Assembly (NCBI GenBank): GCA_034660915.1
Contig: JAYEKE010000109.1
Span: 1 to 38,182 of the forward strand
Direction of reading: 5' to 3'
DNA length: 38,182 nucleotides
Origin: Pseudomonadota bacterium
GTDB lineage: Bacteria > Desulfobacterota > Anaeroferrophillalia > Anaeroferrophillales > Anaeroferrophillaceae
Positions 24,608 through 34,618 of this stretch are shown one piece after another. Under the pieces are notes generated by a model. It was not told the DNA's origin. It was given only the letters and a program-made list of their open reading frames with translations, and did no database searches. Made by a program: the position numbers and the translations under genes. Positions within the stretch are counted from its first letter, which is position 1. Each line of letters begins with the position of its first letter.

Positions 24608-25567
24608 CTATTTTCCTTCTTTAACAATACGGTTAAAAACAACTTCAATCTGAGGAGGATCAGCCCAGATCAGTTTCGCATCGTCCGGGAGGTTGACCTC
24701 AATGGGTAGCGTAGCAGTGTTTCCCTGGGGAACAGTATCCAGGGAAGCAAGATCAACCACTACTTTGGTGTCATGACGGATTTTATCAACCAGCATCTTC
24801 TGGGGAGAGTTGACCAGCAGATCAACAAAATAATTGCTGATACTGATCCGCCCAATGGTCGATGGCTTATTGATAAAGTTTATCCGGATTCCATTAATGC
24901 TCCGCTGAGTACGTTCCTCGCTGATGCTGATAAAAACTTTAACGGTCAAAGGATCAATAAACTTCAGTCTTTTAGGATCAAAGGAAAGGGTTATCTCTCT
25001 GGTTGCATTACCTTTGATCGTACTCAGGTTAACGGAATTGGTGAAAATCGTGTCAATATCCTGCAAATAGCTTTTGGTACCCCTGGCCAATACACTTCCA
25101 GGTTCAATTCTTGTTTCCGACAATTGATACCCTCGGGGCAGGGTTCCGCTGGTTTTTACTTTCACCGGCAGGTGTTTTTCGATGAGCTTATCCAGGATAA
25201 CGGTAATAGCGACCGGAGTAATATCAATGACTTCAACTCCCAAGGGAAGATTCTTTAAATCTTTTTTCTCCAGCAGGATGACGTTTTCACCCATTTTAAC
25301 ATTCGACAGGTCAATATTAAAAAGCGGTTTTTTTTCTGTCAGGGGCCGTAACAGGGTGGATGAACCTTTCAGGCGGACATGGATGTCAGTAGGAATGTTG
25401 TTGACAATGGTGACATCATGGGGAATTCCTTTAAACTCCAGGGGGGCATCAATGCCCATTTCGTTTTTACTCTCACCAATAACAAAAAACCATAACAGTA
25501 TGGCAATGATAACCGAAAGGATTTTCAAATAAAAATTGCTGAATAATAAAGACTGAATTTTGAGCAT
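24608..25567 (-). CDS. cdaR: YbbR-domain membrane protein CdaR
   Basis: A 319-residue protein with one N-terminal membrane segment (about 10-28, YLKILSVIIAILLWFFVIG) and three or four YbbR repeats of about 80 residues in the periplasm. It is the usual partner of CdaA and probably modulates its activity. The frame can begin at GTG 25585, but the ATG at 25567 has AAGG at good spacing and starts at the conserved segment. It ends immediately before glmM. The short AGCT-type repeat pair lies between it and cdaA. Confidence 0.88.
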   Translation of the reverse strand: MLKIQSLLFSNFYLKILSVIIAILLWFFVIGESKNEMGIDAPLEFKGIPHDVTIVNNIPTDIHVRLKGSSTLLRPLTEKKPLFNIDLSNVKMGENVILLEKKDLKNLPLGVEVIDITPVAITVILDKLIEKHLPVKVKTSGTLPRGYQLSETRIEPGSVLARGTKSYLQDIDTIFTNSVNLSTIKGNATREITLSFDPKRLKFIDPLTVKVFISISEERTQRSINGIRINFINKPSTIGRISISNYFVDLLVNSPQKMLVDKIRHDTKVVVDLASLDTVPQGNTATLPIEVNLPDDAKLIWADPPQIEVVFNRIVKEGK

Positions 25568-25585
25568 GTCCGGCCTTATAAGCAC

Positions 25586-25669
25586 TTAGCTTTCAGCTAT
25601 CAGCGGTCAGTTTTTAACAATCAGCTATTAATATAATGATCACATGCTGAAAGCTAATAGCTGAACTGC
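25586..25669. repeat. Short AGCT-type intergenic repeat, copy 3 (inverted pair)
   Basis: Two arms, TTAGCTTTCAGCTATCAGCG... (25586-25610) and TGCTGAAAGCTAATAGCTGA... (25645-25669), are roughly complementary and form an inverted pair around an AT-rich centre. It sits inside the ftsH-to-nnr run between cdaA and cdaR, so it should appear as a stem-loop in the transcript. Related strings occur after recJ and before pyrD's stop. Confidence 0.6.
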
Positions 25670-25682
25670 TAAAAAACAGGGA

Positions 25683-26492
25683 TTACCTGATACGTAATAA
25701 TGCCCGTATTGATTCCAAGTTTAGACCACTTTTTTTCTTTTTATCGGGCAGAAATATTTTCTTCAACACCTTTTTCAGAGAATCAATATCTTGGTTTCTG
25801 GTGAGCTTACCACCCATGGCCAACGAAATATTGCCGGTTTCTTCTGACACCACCACAACTATCGAATCAGTATCTTCGGTGATACCTATGGCCGCCCGGT
25901 GGCGGGTCCCATATTTTTTATCGATGTTGGGGTTGGTAGTCAGAGGGAGAAAACAACCGGCGGCAAGAATCCGACCTTCCATGATAATGACGGCACCGTC
26001 ATGAAGTGGTGAGGATTGATTGAAAATACTTAACAATAAGTCATCAGTGACATCAGCATTGAGCTGTACACATCCCTCAATGACATTGGGCATCATGTTT
26101 TCCCGGACAAAAACAATCAAGGCGCCAATTCGTTTTAATGACATGGTGGCGCAGGCCTTGACGATTTTATCCAGGTACTGCTGTTTTTCCGATGAATTAA
26201 TGGCAAAAGATGTTTTGCCGAACTTTGCCAGCGCCCGACGGATTTCATTTTGAAATAAAACGATAATGATCAGGATGATTGAACTGAGAAAACCGTTGAG
26301 AACCCAGTTAAGGGTATAAAATCCCAGGTAAAGAGAGACTTCATAAATGACAAAAACGAGGAAGAGACCCAGGAGAATCTGGAAGGCACGAGTTCCACGG
26401 ATGATCACTAAAACATGGTAGACCAGAAAAGCAACAACCAGGATATCAAGAATATCCTGCCAGCGAAGATTGTAAAAAAAATCTACCATCAT
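25683..26492 (-). CDS. cdaA: Diadenylate cyclase CdaA (DacA)
   Basis: A 269-residue membrane protein with about three N-terminal helices (13-80) and a DAC (DisA_N) domain (about 105-245). The catalytic motifs are DGAVII (about 165-170) and RHRAAIG (about 197-203). It makes cyclic di-AMP from two ATP. It lies in the order folP-cdaA-cdaR-glmM, matching the conserved linkage to cell-wall precursor synthesis. C-di-AMP in a Gram-negative context is less studied than in Firmicutes but is known in Deltaproteobacteria. Confidence 0.95.
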   Translation of the reverse strand: MMVDFFYNLRWQDILDILVVAFLVYHVLVIIRGTRAFQILLGLFLVFVIYEVSLYLGFYTLNWVLNGFLSSIILIIIVLFQNEIRRALAKFGKTSFAINSSEKQQYLDKIVKACATMSLKRIGALIVFVRENMMPNVIEGCVQLNADVTDDLLLSIFNQSSPLHDGAVIIMEGRILAAGCFLPLTTNPNIDKKYGTRHRAAIGITEDTDSIVVVVSEETGNISLAMGGKLTRNQDIDSLKKVLKKIFLPDKKKKSGLNLESIRALLRIR

Positions 26493-26518
26493 CTGATTAT
26501 GTCTCTGTCAGGGTAATT

Positions 26519-27748
26519 CTAATGATAAGGATAACGTTCGGCACTCCTGATAGCATCAAGTACCAGTACCGCATCTTTAGTTGCTTCAATATCATGAACC
26601 CGAACAATATTAGCGCCGTTCCAGATGGCCTGGGCAACACTGGCAATCGTTCCGGCCAGTCGATTATCAACCTCTTGACCAGTGAGCCTGCCAAGAAAAG
26701 ATTTGCGGGAAGTACCAACTAAAACTGGTAAGCCAAAAGTCTGAAATTCACGCAGGTATTTCAGGATTGTAAGATTATGATCAAGATTTTTTCCAAAACC
26801 AATGCCCGGATCAATAATAAGCTTTTCCTTTGCAACCTCTTGCTCAAGGGCAATGCCAATACCATCTTCGAGATAGGTCATAATTTCTTCAATGACATTA
26901 TCATACTCAGGATTCACCTGCATATTGTCCGGCGTGCCCTTGATATGCATGAGACAAAGAAAAGCTTCAGCCCGGGAAACTATTGTAGCCATGTCAGCAT
27001 CAAAATGACAACCACTGATATCATTAACCATATCAGCTCCAGCTTTCAGGGCTTCACTGGCTACCTGGCTCTTATAGGTATCAATGGAAATGGGGATATC
27101 ATCTCTTTCAGCCCTGAGGGCTTCAATGATCGGAATGACCCGCTCAAGCTCTTGGTCTAAAGTTACTTTTGCGGCCCCGGGACGGGTGGATTCTCCACCA
27201 ACATCAATAATCTGTGCACCTTCGGCAATCATCCGGCGGGCCTGATTCAGGGCGGCTTCTTTATTCTGGAACCGGCTTCCATCTGAAAAGGAGTCCGGGG
27301 TTACATTCAAGATCCCCATGATCAGGGTTTGCCGCCGCAGATCTGCTTCAATACTTCGACAGCTGAAACTCAACGGACGGGAGGTTTCATAATGGGAAAT
27401 CACCTGTTGAATCTGGTCAGCCAGTCGGGGCAGGGAAAAAGGCTGGGCCCGCATTTTCTGCATGAACCGCCGAAACTGTTTTCTGGTAGCACTTAACAAA
27501 ACCGCCCCATCGGGAGCGCTGCAATCAATAACCCCTCGGGCAACCGCGGCTTCGCCACCCACCGACAACATCTCCTGTTTGACAATATTGGCAGCCCGGG
27601 CCGGTAATGGTCCAACTCTTAAAGTATAATGGACCATCTTATTTTTCATCAGACTTATGCCATGAACATCCGTACCAATCTGCCGCATAATGGCAGCGGC
27701 TTCCTCGGGCTTGGAAATATCCTGGAAATGGACAAAGAATTTTCTCAT
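26519..27748 (-). CDS. folP: Dihydropteroate synthase with N-terminal extension
   Basis: A 409-residue protein, about 130 longer than E. coli FolP. The C-terminal catalytic domain starts near residue 140: MGILNVTPDSFSDGSRF, DVGGESTRPGA, VNDISGCHFD, DPGIGFGKNLDHN and VGTSRKSFLG are the pterin and pABA sites. The N-terminal about 130 residues form a distinct alpha/beta region. Long FolP forms of this kind occur in other anaerobes, and the extension's role is unknown to me. The first ATG overlaps ftsH's stop (ATGA, one base). It follows ftsH and precedes cdaA. Confidence 0.95.
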   Translation of the reverse strand: MRKFFVHFQDISKPEEAAAIMRQIGTDVHGISLMKNKMVHYTLRVGPLPARAANIVKQEMLSVGGEAAVARGVIDCSAPDGAVLLSATRKQFRRFMQKMRAQPFSLPRLADQIQQVISHYETSRPLSFSCRSIEADLRRQTLIMGILNVTPDSFSDGSRFQNKEAALNQARRMIAEGAQIIDVGGESTRPGAAKVTLDQELERVIPIIEALRAERDDIPISIDTYKSQVASEALKAGADMVNDISGCHFDADMATIVSRAEAFLCLMHIKGTPDNMQVNPEYDNVIEEIMTYLEDGIGIALEQEVAKEKLIIDPGIGFGKNLDHNLTILKYLREFQTFGLPVLVGTSRKSFLGRLTGQEVDNRLAGTIASVAQAIWNGANIVRVHDIEATKDAVLVLDAIRSAERYPYH

Positions 27749-29685
27749 CAGCTGCCGTTATCTTCCTGGGATAATTCAGTGACATTCTGACTGGAAACAC
27801 CTTCTTTTTCCGCCGGATTTACCTCATCAGCAGTTTCTTCAGGTTCACCGGACGGTACAAAAGAAGACGCTGGCTTTGCAGCTTCTTCCTTTAATCCCAG
27901 AATCAGGTCAATCTCATCACTGTTCAACGATTCTTTTTCCAGTAAAACACTGGCCAGTTCATCAAGCTCTTTACGTTTATCTTTCAGGATGTCAGATGCT
28001 TTGGTATAGGAGTTATAGACAATTTCCTTGACTTCATTATCTATTTCAGTAGCTGTTTTTTCGCTGTAATCTTTAGCACTGGCCATTTCCCGGCCCAAAA
28101 AAACATGTTCCTCTTTTTTCCCGAAACTTACCGGACCCATTTTGCCCATCCCCCATTCACAGACCATTTTCCTGGCCAGATTGGTGGCTCGTTCAATGTC
28201 GTTGCCGGCCCCGGTACTGAAATGATTGAAAATCAGCTCTTCAGCTGCCCGACCACCCATGAGTACCGCAATGTTGTTGAGCAGAAAATCTTTATAATAG
28301 CTGTGTCGTTCATCAATGGGCAGCTGCTGTGTAAGTCCTAAAGCTCTACCACGGGGAATAATGGTAACTTTATGAATCGGATCAGTTCCGGGTAGAAAAC
28401 GGGCGACCAGTGTGTGCCCTGCTTCATGAAAAGCAGTGTTCTTCTTTTCCTCCGGGCTGATGACCAGGCTACGGCGTTCGGCGCCCATCAAAACCTTGTC
28501 TTTGGCCTCCTCCATGTCATCCATTTCGACCTTGTTTTTATTCTTCCTGGCTGCCAGCAGGGCTGCTTCATTAATGAGATTGGCCAAATCCGCCCCGGTA
28601 AATCCAGGAGTTCCACGGGCAACTATTTTAAAATCTACCGTATCTGCCAGAGGAACATTTCGGGCATGAACCCGCAAAATACCTTCACGACCTTTGACAT
28701 CCGGTGCCGGAACTACAACCTGGCGGTCAAATCTGCCGGGTCTTAAAAGTGCCGGGTCCAGAACATCCGGCCGGTTGGTTGCCGCAATCAGGATAACCCC
28801 TTCATTGGATTCAAAGCCATCCATTTCCACCAGCAGCTGGTTCAATGTTTGTTCCCGTTCATCATGCCCGCCACCCATGCCGGCACCCCGATGACGGCCC
28901 ACAGCATCAATTTCATCAATAAAAATCAGGCAGGGAGCATTTTTCTTGCCCTGGCTAAAGAGGTCGCGTACCCTGGAAGCCCCGACCCCCACAAACATTT
29001 CGACAAAATCGGAACCGCTGATACTGAAAAACGGAACTTCAGCCTCACCTGCCACCGCTTTGGCCATCAATGTTTTGCCGGTACCAGGAGGACCAACTAA
29101 CAGAACGCCTTTAGGTATCTTACCACCAAGACGGGTAAATTTTTTAGGATCCCGGAGGAAATTGATAATTTCTTCCAGTTCGGACTTAGACTCTTCACTG
29201 CCGGCAACATCTTTAAAGGTAAATTTTTTTTGATCTTCCGTCAGCAACTTGGCCCGACTTTTACCAAAAGACATGGCTTTGCCACCGCCTCCCTGCATCT
29301 GACGCATAAAGAAAATCCAGACACCGATAAGCAGCAGCATGGGGAACCAGGAGATGATCAGTGTCTGCCATATTGGGGGAGCGTTTTCGGGTTTAGCCGA
29401 GATTTTAACCCCTTTGCTGCGTAGCAGTTCAATCAGGTTCGGATCATCAGGCGCATAGGTTTTAAAGGTATTTGTTCCATATTGCCCGGTGATATTATGT
29501 CCCTGGATAGTCACTTCCTGAATCTGTCCATTATTAACCAGTTCAATGAAATCGCTGAAAGTAATCTCGTGTTGGCCAACCTTGGGACTGTTAAACACAT
29601 TAAAAACCATGATCATGATTAAGCTTATGACCAGCCAGAGGGCCAGATTTTTATAAAACGGTTTAAGTTCTTTATTCCTTTTCAT
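27748..29685 (-). CDS. ftsH: ATP-dependent zinc metalloprotease FtsH
   Basis: A 645-residue inner-membrane AAA+ protease. Two membrane segments (about 13-31 and 107-127) flank a small periplasmic domain. Walker A GPPGTGKT is at 198-205, Walker B IFIDEID near 254-260, and the zinc site HEAGH at 420-424. It degrades membrane proteins and regulators such as LpxC, and it is the usual LapB partner (lapAB at 4.8-6.4 kb). It is the first gene of the minus-strand run, divergent from rnr. The length and all motifs are normal; tilS, often upstream, is absent. Confidence 0.97.
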   Translation of the reverse strand: MKRNKELKPFYKNLALWLVISLIMIMVFNVFNSPKVGQHEITFSDFIELVNNGQIQEVTIQGHNITGQYGTNTFKTYAPDDPNLIELLRSKGVKISAKPENAPPIWQTLIISWFPMLLLIGVWIFFMRQMQGGGGKAMSFGKSRAKLLTEDQKKFTFKDVAGSEESKSELEEIINFLRDPKKFTRLGGKIPKGVLLVGPPGTGKTLMAKAVAGEAEVPFFSISGSDFVEMFVGVGASRVRDLFSQGKKNAPCLIFIDEIDAVGRHRGAGMGGGHDEREQTLNQLLVEMDGFESNEGVILIAATNRPDVLDPALLRPGRFDRQVVVPAPDVKGREGILRVHARNVPLADTVDFKIVARGTPGFTGADLANLINEAALLAARKNKNKVEMDDMEEAKDKVLMGAERRSLVISPEEKKNTAFHEAGHTLVARFLPGTDPIHKVTIIPRGRALGLTQQLPIDERHSYYKDFLLNNIAVLMGGRAAEELIFNHFSTGAGNDIERATNLARKMVCEWGMGKMGPVSFGKKEEHVFLGREMASAKDYSEKTATEIDNEVKEIVYNSYTKASDILKDKRKELDELASVLLEKESLNSDEIDLILGLKEEAAKPASSFVPSGEPEETADEVNPAEKEGVSSQNVTELSQEDNGS

Positions 29686-29868
29686 GTCTGATCGAATCTC
29701 TTTCTATTTAAGTGGAAGTTAAGGTGCAGGTTTTAAAATCCCACAACCAAATGGTAAGTGGTTGTTTATCATTCAGAATTATATGACATGGAACGGAGTT
29801 GGTTAGTACCATACTTACTCATTGTTTTTCAAGGTAAAACCGGAAGCCGGATTTTAAAAAGTGAGTTA

Positions 29869-29896
29869 TTGCCAAAGGTGGTTGATTTGTTATATG
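29869..29896 (+). promoter_or_regulatory. Possible promoter of rnr-der (leaderless?)
   Basis: TTGCCA (29869-29874) and TATATG (29891-29896) are 16 bases apart. The rnr ATG begins only 10 bases after the -10 hexamer, and no Shine-Dalgarno precedes it, so the mRNA would be nearly leaderless. The hexamers are imperfect and confidence is low. Confidence 0.35.
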
Positions 29897-29906
29897 ATCG
29901 TTTTTA

Positions 29907-31910
29907 ATGAAAAAAACTGTAGCAGGAACTATAAGGGTCACAAACAGATCTGCATTTTTTATCCGCGATGCTGGTGGAGCCTTGCCGCTCAAATTATCCT
30001 ACCATGATCAGCTAAGATATCTTTTCATGGATGGTGATCGGTTAACGGCCTCTCTACGAACTGACCGGCGTGGGCGACTGCAGGTTCTACCGGTAAAGAT
30101 CATCAGCCGGGCACTGTCAACCATTGCCGGGGTTGTCTCCTCGGAAGATGATAGCTTGTTTGTTATTCCGTTTGCCCTTCCGGCCATTAGCCGGTTCAGG
30201 CTTGATGGGCAGGAATCTGAAAATCTGAGTGATGGTGATGCAGTTATTGCCCGTATTATCCGTTACCCTTCCTATAATCAGTTTGGATATGTTGCGGTTG
30301 AGCGAATATTGGGCAAGTTTCATGACCCCTTAGTTGATGACCGGTTACTCATCCACCGCTACCAGCTTCCCAGACGCTTTCCCCGGGGTAGCAGGCAGTT
30401 GGCAAAAAAGCTTGCGGTTCCAGTCTGTAAATCAGAGCTGAAAAAAAGAACTGATTTCCGTCACCAGCAGTTTATTACCATTGATGGAGATACCGCCAGA
30501 GATTTTGATGATGCTGTGGCCGTCGATCAACTCAATGATGGTGGTTTCCGCTTATATGTCAGTATTGCCGATGTCAGTCATTATGTAAAACCAGGATCTA
30601 TTCTTGACCGGGAAGCCTGCCGGCGCGGCACCAGTATCTATTTACCAAACCGTTGCATCCCCATGTTACCGGCAGAGCTCTCAAATGGTATTTGCAGTCT
30701 GCAGCCGGGACAGGATCGACTGACCATTACGGTTGTAATGGAATTTGATCATGCCGGAGGTCGAATCAGGGAATATTTTTGTCCCTCGGTTATCAACAGT
30801 AAGGCCAGATGGACCTATGCCATGGCTGCCGGGGTACTTGAAGGAAAGATTGACGCCAAATCTCTGCCTGCCCGATACCGCAATACAGTCGGCAAGTTAC
30901 GATTAATGGAAAAATTATGCCGACTACTGAAAAAACAGCGTGGGAAACGGGGCAGCGTAGATTTTGATCTTCCTGAAGCGAATATTTCATTTGATGTTCA
31001 GGGAAATATTGAAAAGATCAGCCCCGCTTCGCATACCATTGCTCACCAGTTGATTGAAGAATTCATGTTGTCGGCTAATGAGACGGTGGCGACTCATCTG
31101 ACCTGGCTTGATTCTCCCCTGCTCTACCGGATTCACCCGCAGCCGGAAGCAAAAAAGATTTCTCAGCTGCTGGAAACCCTGAAATGTTTCGGTTTATCTC
31201 TTAAAGGCTGGCGCTCTGTTCACCCACGGGCTTTTCAGGAGCTGCTTCATCAGGCCGCTCACCTGCCCGTGGCCCCGGTTATCAACAAATTGTTGTTGCA
31301 GATCATGCAGAAAGCCTGTTACAGCCCGGCCAATTGTGGTCATTTCGGTCTGGCACTGAAACACTATACGCATTTTACTTCGCCCATCAGGCGCTATCCT
31401 GACCTGATGGTCCAGCGATTACTCAAGGGGAATCTGTGGCCTGAAAACCATAAAGAAGTGGATATTTCGATCGATAAACTAGTCAGTATTGGCGATGAAC
31501 TGTCCGGCCGGGAACGATTGGCTGTTGAGGCCGAAAGGACTTCCCTGATGGTAAAAAAACTTTTTTATCTTGAGAAACATACTGATGAAATGTTCAGCGG
31601 ACTTATTTCCGGCATCAGTGAGGCTGGTTTATTCATCACCCTTGAGCAGATATTAGCAGACGGCTTGTTGCCTTTTCGTAATCTGGATGATTATTATGTT
31701 GTCCGGGATGATCGTCTCCATGCCGTTGGTGAGCAAAGTGGGAAAATTTATAGCATCGGAGATCGCCTGCAGGTATGCCTGGCAGCGGTAGACCCGGTGA
31801 AATGCCGTCTTGATTTATGCCTTCCTGAAGGCGAACGTGGGAAAAGTAGCAAAAAAACATTTACCGGCCGCAAGAAAGGTCAAACATATCGTCGGAGGAA
31901 AATGCGCTGA
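29907..31910 (+). CDS. rnr: Ribonuclease R/RNB-family exoribonuclease
   Basis: A 667-residue 3'-5' exoribonuclease. N-terminal OB-like cold-shock domains (about 1-150) precede the RNB domain with the catalytic ITIDGDTARDFDDAVAV (about 190-206) and HFTSPIRRYPDLMVQRLL near 490. A C-terminal S1 domain (about 550-640) ends in a basic tail (KKGQTYRRRK). RNase R degrades structured RNA and helps mature rRNA and tmRNA. It is slightly shorter than the E. coli enzyme because the front part is reduced. It overlaps der by one base. The ATG has no Shine-Dalgarno and may be read from a leaderless message. Confidence 0.94.
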   Translation: MKKTVAGTIRVTNRSAFFIRDAGGALPLKLSYHDQLRYLFMDGDRLTASLRTDRRGRLQVLPVKIISRALSTIAGVVSSEDDSLFVIPFALPAISRFRLDGQESENLSDGDAVIARIIRYPSYNQFGYVAVERILGKFHDPLVDDRLLIHRYQLPRRFPRGSRQLAKKLAVPVCKSELKKRTDFRHQQFITIDGDTARDFDDAVAVDQLNDGGFRLYVSIADVSHYVKPGSILDREACRRGTSIYLPNRCIPMLPAELSNGICSLQPGQDRLTITVVMEFDHAGGRIREYFCPSVINSKARWTYAMAAGVLEGKIDAKSLPARYRNTVGKLRLMEKLCRLLKKQRGKRGSVDFDLPEANISFDVQGNIEKISPASHTIAHQLIEEFMLSANETVATHLTWLDSPLLYRIHPQPEAKKISQLLETLKCFGLSLKGWRSVHPRAFQELLHQAAHLPVAPVINKLLLQIMQKACYSPANCGHFGLALKHYTHFTSPIRRYPDLMVQRLLKGNLWPENHKEVDISIDKLVSIGDELSGRERLAVEAERTSLMVKKLFYLEKHTDEMFSGLISGISEAGLFITLEQILADGLLPFRNLDDYYVVRDDRLHAVGEQSGKIYSIGDRLQVCLAAVDPVKCRLDLCLPEGERGKSSKKTFTGRKKGQTYRRRKMR

Positions 31911-33223
31911 TGAAACCCTGTATTGCTATCATCGGCCGACCTAATGTTGGCAAATCAACTTTTTTTAACCGGCTTGTCCGGAAAAGAAAGGCCATTGTTG
32001 CCAATTCTCCCGGGGTAACCCGGGACCGTATTTTTGCGGATGCCGAGTGGAATGGAAAAGAATTTCTCCTGGTTGATACCGGTGGCATGATTTTCGATCA
32101 GGAAGCCAATCTGCAGGCTGACATCTCCAGGCAGAGCATGGTGGCGGTTGATGAGGCTGATATCATTATATTCCTCATGGATGGCAAGGATGGGGTTATG
32201 GCTGAAGATGAAAACCTGGCACTTTATTTGCGTAAAACCAGGAAAAAGATTTTCTGGGTGGTGAATAAACTTGAGTCTCAGAAGTACCATGATGCCAGCA
32301 TCGATTTTTATCGTCTGGGAATGGAGAGGTATTATTGCATTTCAACGGCCCATGGACTGGGAATCGGTGAATTGATGGATGATGTTACCGCTAACCTTGC
32401 GGTAACGGATGAAGAACTTGACAAAAGCGGGGAACAACAGCTGAGAATAGCGGTGGTCGGGAAGCCCAATGTTGGCAAATCTTCACTACTGAACCGGCTT
32501 CTGGGGGAAAAACGGCTGGTGACCAGCAATCAGCCGGGAACAACGATGGACGCTATAGAAGTGCCGCTTACGGTCAACGATCATCATTACCGCTTTATTG
32601 ATACTGCCGGGTTAAGAAGAAAAGCCAGGGTTCGTGAGCAAATTGAAGGCTATGGGAATGTTGCCACGCTTCGCAGTATAGATTTTGCCCAGATAATTCT
32701 GCTGATGGTTGATGCGACGGTGGGAATTACCGACCAGGATATTCGTATTGCTTCACTGGCCCATAAAAAAAGTAAAGCCATAATTTTTGTTTTTAATAAA
32801 ATTGATTTGCCGGATGCTAAGGATTTTAGCAAAAAAATAATGATGAACCTTCTCAAAGTCCGGCTTCCCTTTATTTATAATCCAAATGCAATGAGAGTTT
32901 CAGTAATTGAAAACCGCGGACTTAATAAAATATTTCCGCTGCTGCAAAAACTTGACAAACAGCTCCTTACCAAGGTGACTACCGGAAAATTGAACCGGAT
33001 GCTCAAAGAGATCACCACCCAACATCAACACCCGCTGATTTATCATCACCCATTGAAATTTTATTATATTACCCAAATTTCCGGTATTCCTCCAGCCTTT
33101 GTGATTTTCTGCAATATGGTAACCGGAATAAAGCCATCATATGTCCGCTATCTGAAGAAAAAGATGATGGAATATCTTGCACTTGACGGAATACCTATAA
33201 GAATATTTTTTAGAAAAAGATGA
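31910..33223 (+). CDS. der: Ribosome-assembly GTPase Der (EngA)
   Basis: A 437-residue protein with two tandem GTPase domains, the mark of Der. GRPNVGKS (about residues 7-14) and DTGG begin the first; GKPNVGKS (about 184-191), DTAGLRRK and NKID mark the second. A C-terminal KH-like domain (about 355-437) binds the ribosome. It helps 50S maturation. Its start overlaps the rnr stop (TGATG), so the two RNA and ribosome genes are cotranscribed. Confidence 0.97.
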   Translation: MKPCIAIIGRPNVGKSTFFNRLVRKRKAIVANSPGVTRDRIFADAEWNGKEFLLVDTGGMIFDQEANLQADISRQSMVAVDEADIIIFLMDGKDGVMAEDENLALYLRKTRKKIFWVVNKLESQKYHDASIDFYRLGMERYYCISTAHGLGIGELMDDVTANLAVTDEELDKSGEQQLRIAVVGKPNVGKSSLLNRLLGEKRLVTSNQPGTTMDAIEVPLTVNDHHYRFIDTAGLRRKARVREQIEGYGNVATLRSIDFAQIILLMVDATVGITDQDIRIASLAHKKSKAIIFVFNKIDLPDAKDFSKKIMMNLLKVRLPFIYNPNAMRVSVIENRGLNKIFPLLQKLDKQLLTKVTTGKLNRMLKEITTQHQHPLIYHHPLKFYYITQISGIPPAFVIFCNMVTGIKPSYVRYLKKKMMEYLALDGIPIRIFFRKR

Positions 33224-33290
33224 TTTATTGAGTTTCAATGGTAATAAATGCAGTTTTAGGCAATAAAAATAGTTATTTCCCCTTTTTTTC

Positions 33291-33319
33291 TTGACAGGAT
33301 TCAGTAAAATCGATATTAA
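33291..33319 (+). promoter_or_regulatory. Sigma-70-type promoter for the IHF/HU-pgsA pair
   Basis: TTGACA (33291-33296) and TATTAA (33314-33319) with 17 bases between them lie 115 bases before the IHF-like gene. The -35 is perfect and the -10 matches four of six. The 5' leader is long and AT-rich. Confidence 0.6.
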
Positions 33320-33433
33320 AATTTTGTTTCTGTAGATAAAATTGCGTTATAGTTCATCTGTAACATTATATTATCATTCCTAACCATATGTAATGATTGA
33401 TTAATAATTGCATGATGTTTTTCAGGGGGGGGC

Positions 33434-33730
33434 ATGAATAAGTCCGAAATGACCGAGGAACTTGCTGTTCAGGCTAATTTAAACAGTAAGGTTGCCGAAA
33501 CCATCATTAATCTGGTAATTAATTCCATGAAAGATGCCCTTATTGATAATGACCGGATAGAATTGAGGGGCTTTGGCAGTTTCCATATTGAGCATTATGA
33601 ATCTTATACCGGGCGTAATCCTAAAACTGGTGATTCGATTGAAGTGCCGCCCAAAAAATTACCTTTCTTCAAAGTCGGCAAAGAATTAAAAGAGAACATC
33701 AATAGAAAGTTTTTAAGTGAGAATTCATAG
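33434..33730 (+). CDS. HU/IHF-family DNA-bending protein (IHF-beta-like)
   Basis: A 98-residue nucleoid protein. The RGFGSFHIEHYESYTGRNP stretch (about 48-66) is the DNA-binding arm with the conserved GFG and GRNPKTG motif of HU and IHF. Two N-terminal helices give the dimer. A strong G-rich Shine-Dalgarno (AGGGGGGG) precedes the ATG. It is followed two bases later by pgsA. HU and IHF subunits are hard to separate by eye; the ELRGFGSF start of the arm resembles IHF-beta. Confidence 0.9.
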   Translation: MNKSEMTEELAVQANLNSKVAETIINLVINSMKDALIDNDRIELRGFGSFHIEHYESYTGRNPKTGDSIEVPPKKLPFFKVGKELKENINRKFLSENS

Positions 33731-33732
33731 CT

Positions 33733-34311
33733 ATGGTTAAAATATTAGATTTTTTTTCTCATAAAAAAAACTTGCCGAATATTCTGACTTTTTCCCGTAT
33801 TGCAGTAGTTCCTTTGCTGATATTCCTGCTTTATTTTGATTCACGGATAATAAACTTCTTTACCGCCCTGCTTATTATTGCCGCGGCAGTAACTGATGCT
33901 CTTGATGGATATCTGGCGAGAAGGTATGAGCTGGTTACTTCTTTTGGAAAATTGCTGGATCCGGTTGCCGATAAAATTTTGCTGGTTACCACTATGGTGA
34001 TGCTGGTTTTCCTGGGACGGGCACCGGCATGGATTGTTTGCTTGATACTCTGTCGCGAGATAGCTATCACCGGTTTGCGAGCTATCGTGGCTGAGCATGG
34101 AGTCATTATCGATGCAAGTCCTTTGGCCAAATATAAAACAATCTTCCAGATTGTTGCAGTAGTGGCATTAACGATTCACTATCCCCTTTTTGGCATTGAC
34201 GCCCAGGTGGTAGGAACAATCTTCATCTGGATGGCATTTGGACTGACCTGGTGGACCGGCTATCAATATTTTGATAAGGCCTTACCATATTTTAATGGAC
34301 CAGAGGAATGA
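33733..34311 (+). CDS. pgsA: CDP-diacylglycerol-glycerol-3-phosphate 3-phosphatidyltransferase
   Basis: A 192-residue integral membrane enzyme making phosphatidylglycerol phosphate. The CDP-alcohol phosphatidyltransferase motif D-x2-D-G-x2-A-R-x8-G-x3-D-x3-D is seen as DALDGYLARRYELVTSFGKL followed by LDPVADK (about residues 55-80). About five membrane helices. It directly follows the IHF/HU gene and is followed by three tRNA genes on the same strand. Confidence 0.95.
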   Translation: MVKILDFFSHKKNLPNILTFSRIAVVPLLIFLLYFDSRIINFFTALLIIAAAVTDALDGYLARRYELVTSFGKLLDPVADKILLVTTMVMLVFLGRAPAWIVCLILCREIAITGLRAIVAEHGVIIDASPLAKYKTIFQIVAVVALTIHYPLFGIDAQVVGTIFIWMAFGLTWWTGYQYFDKALPYFNGPEE

Positions 34312-34333
34312 AAATACCGGTGAGTTTTTTCTG

Positions 34334-34362
34334 TTGACTTTTGGAGAATAATCCTTTAAAAA
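34334..34362 (+). promoter_or_regulatory. Possible promoter of the tRNA cluster
   Basis: TTGACT (34334-34339) and TAAAAA (34357-34362), 17 bases apart, end about 24 bases before tRNA-Gly. The -10 is weak. The tRNAs could also be read from the pgsA transcript. Confidence 0.4.
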
Positions 34363-34386
34363 CTTTCGAGAATTTAACGGTCAAGG

Positions 34387-34461
<75 letters not shown>

Positions 34462-34506
34462 ATTCAGGTGGCTGATCAGCATACCATATGCTGATTTTTT
34501 TATGGT

Positions 34507-34580
<74 letters not shown>

Positions 34581-34618
34581 ACTTTATTCCCCTCCGGATT
34601 TTAATATATGTTGCGAAC

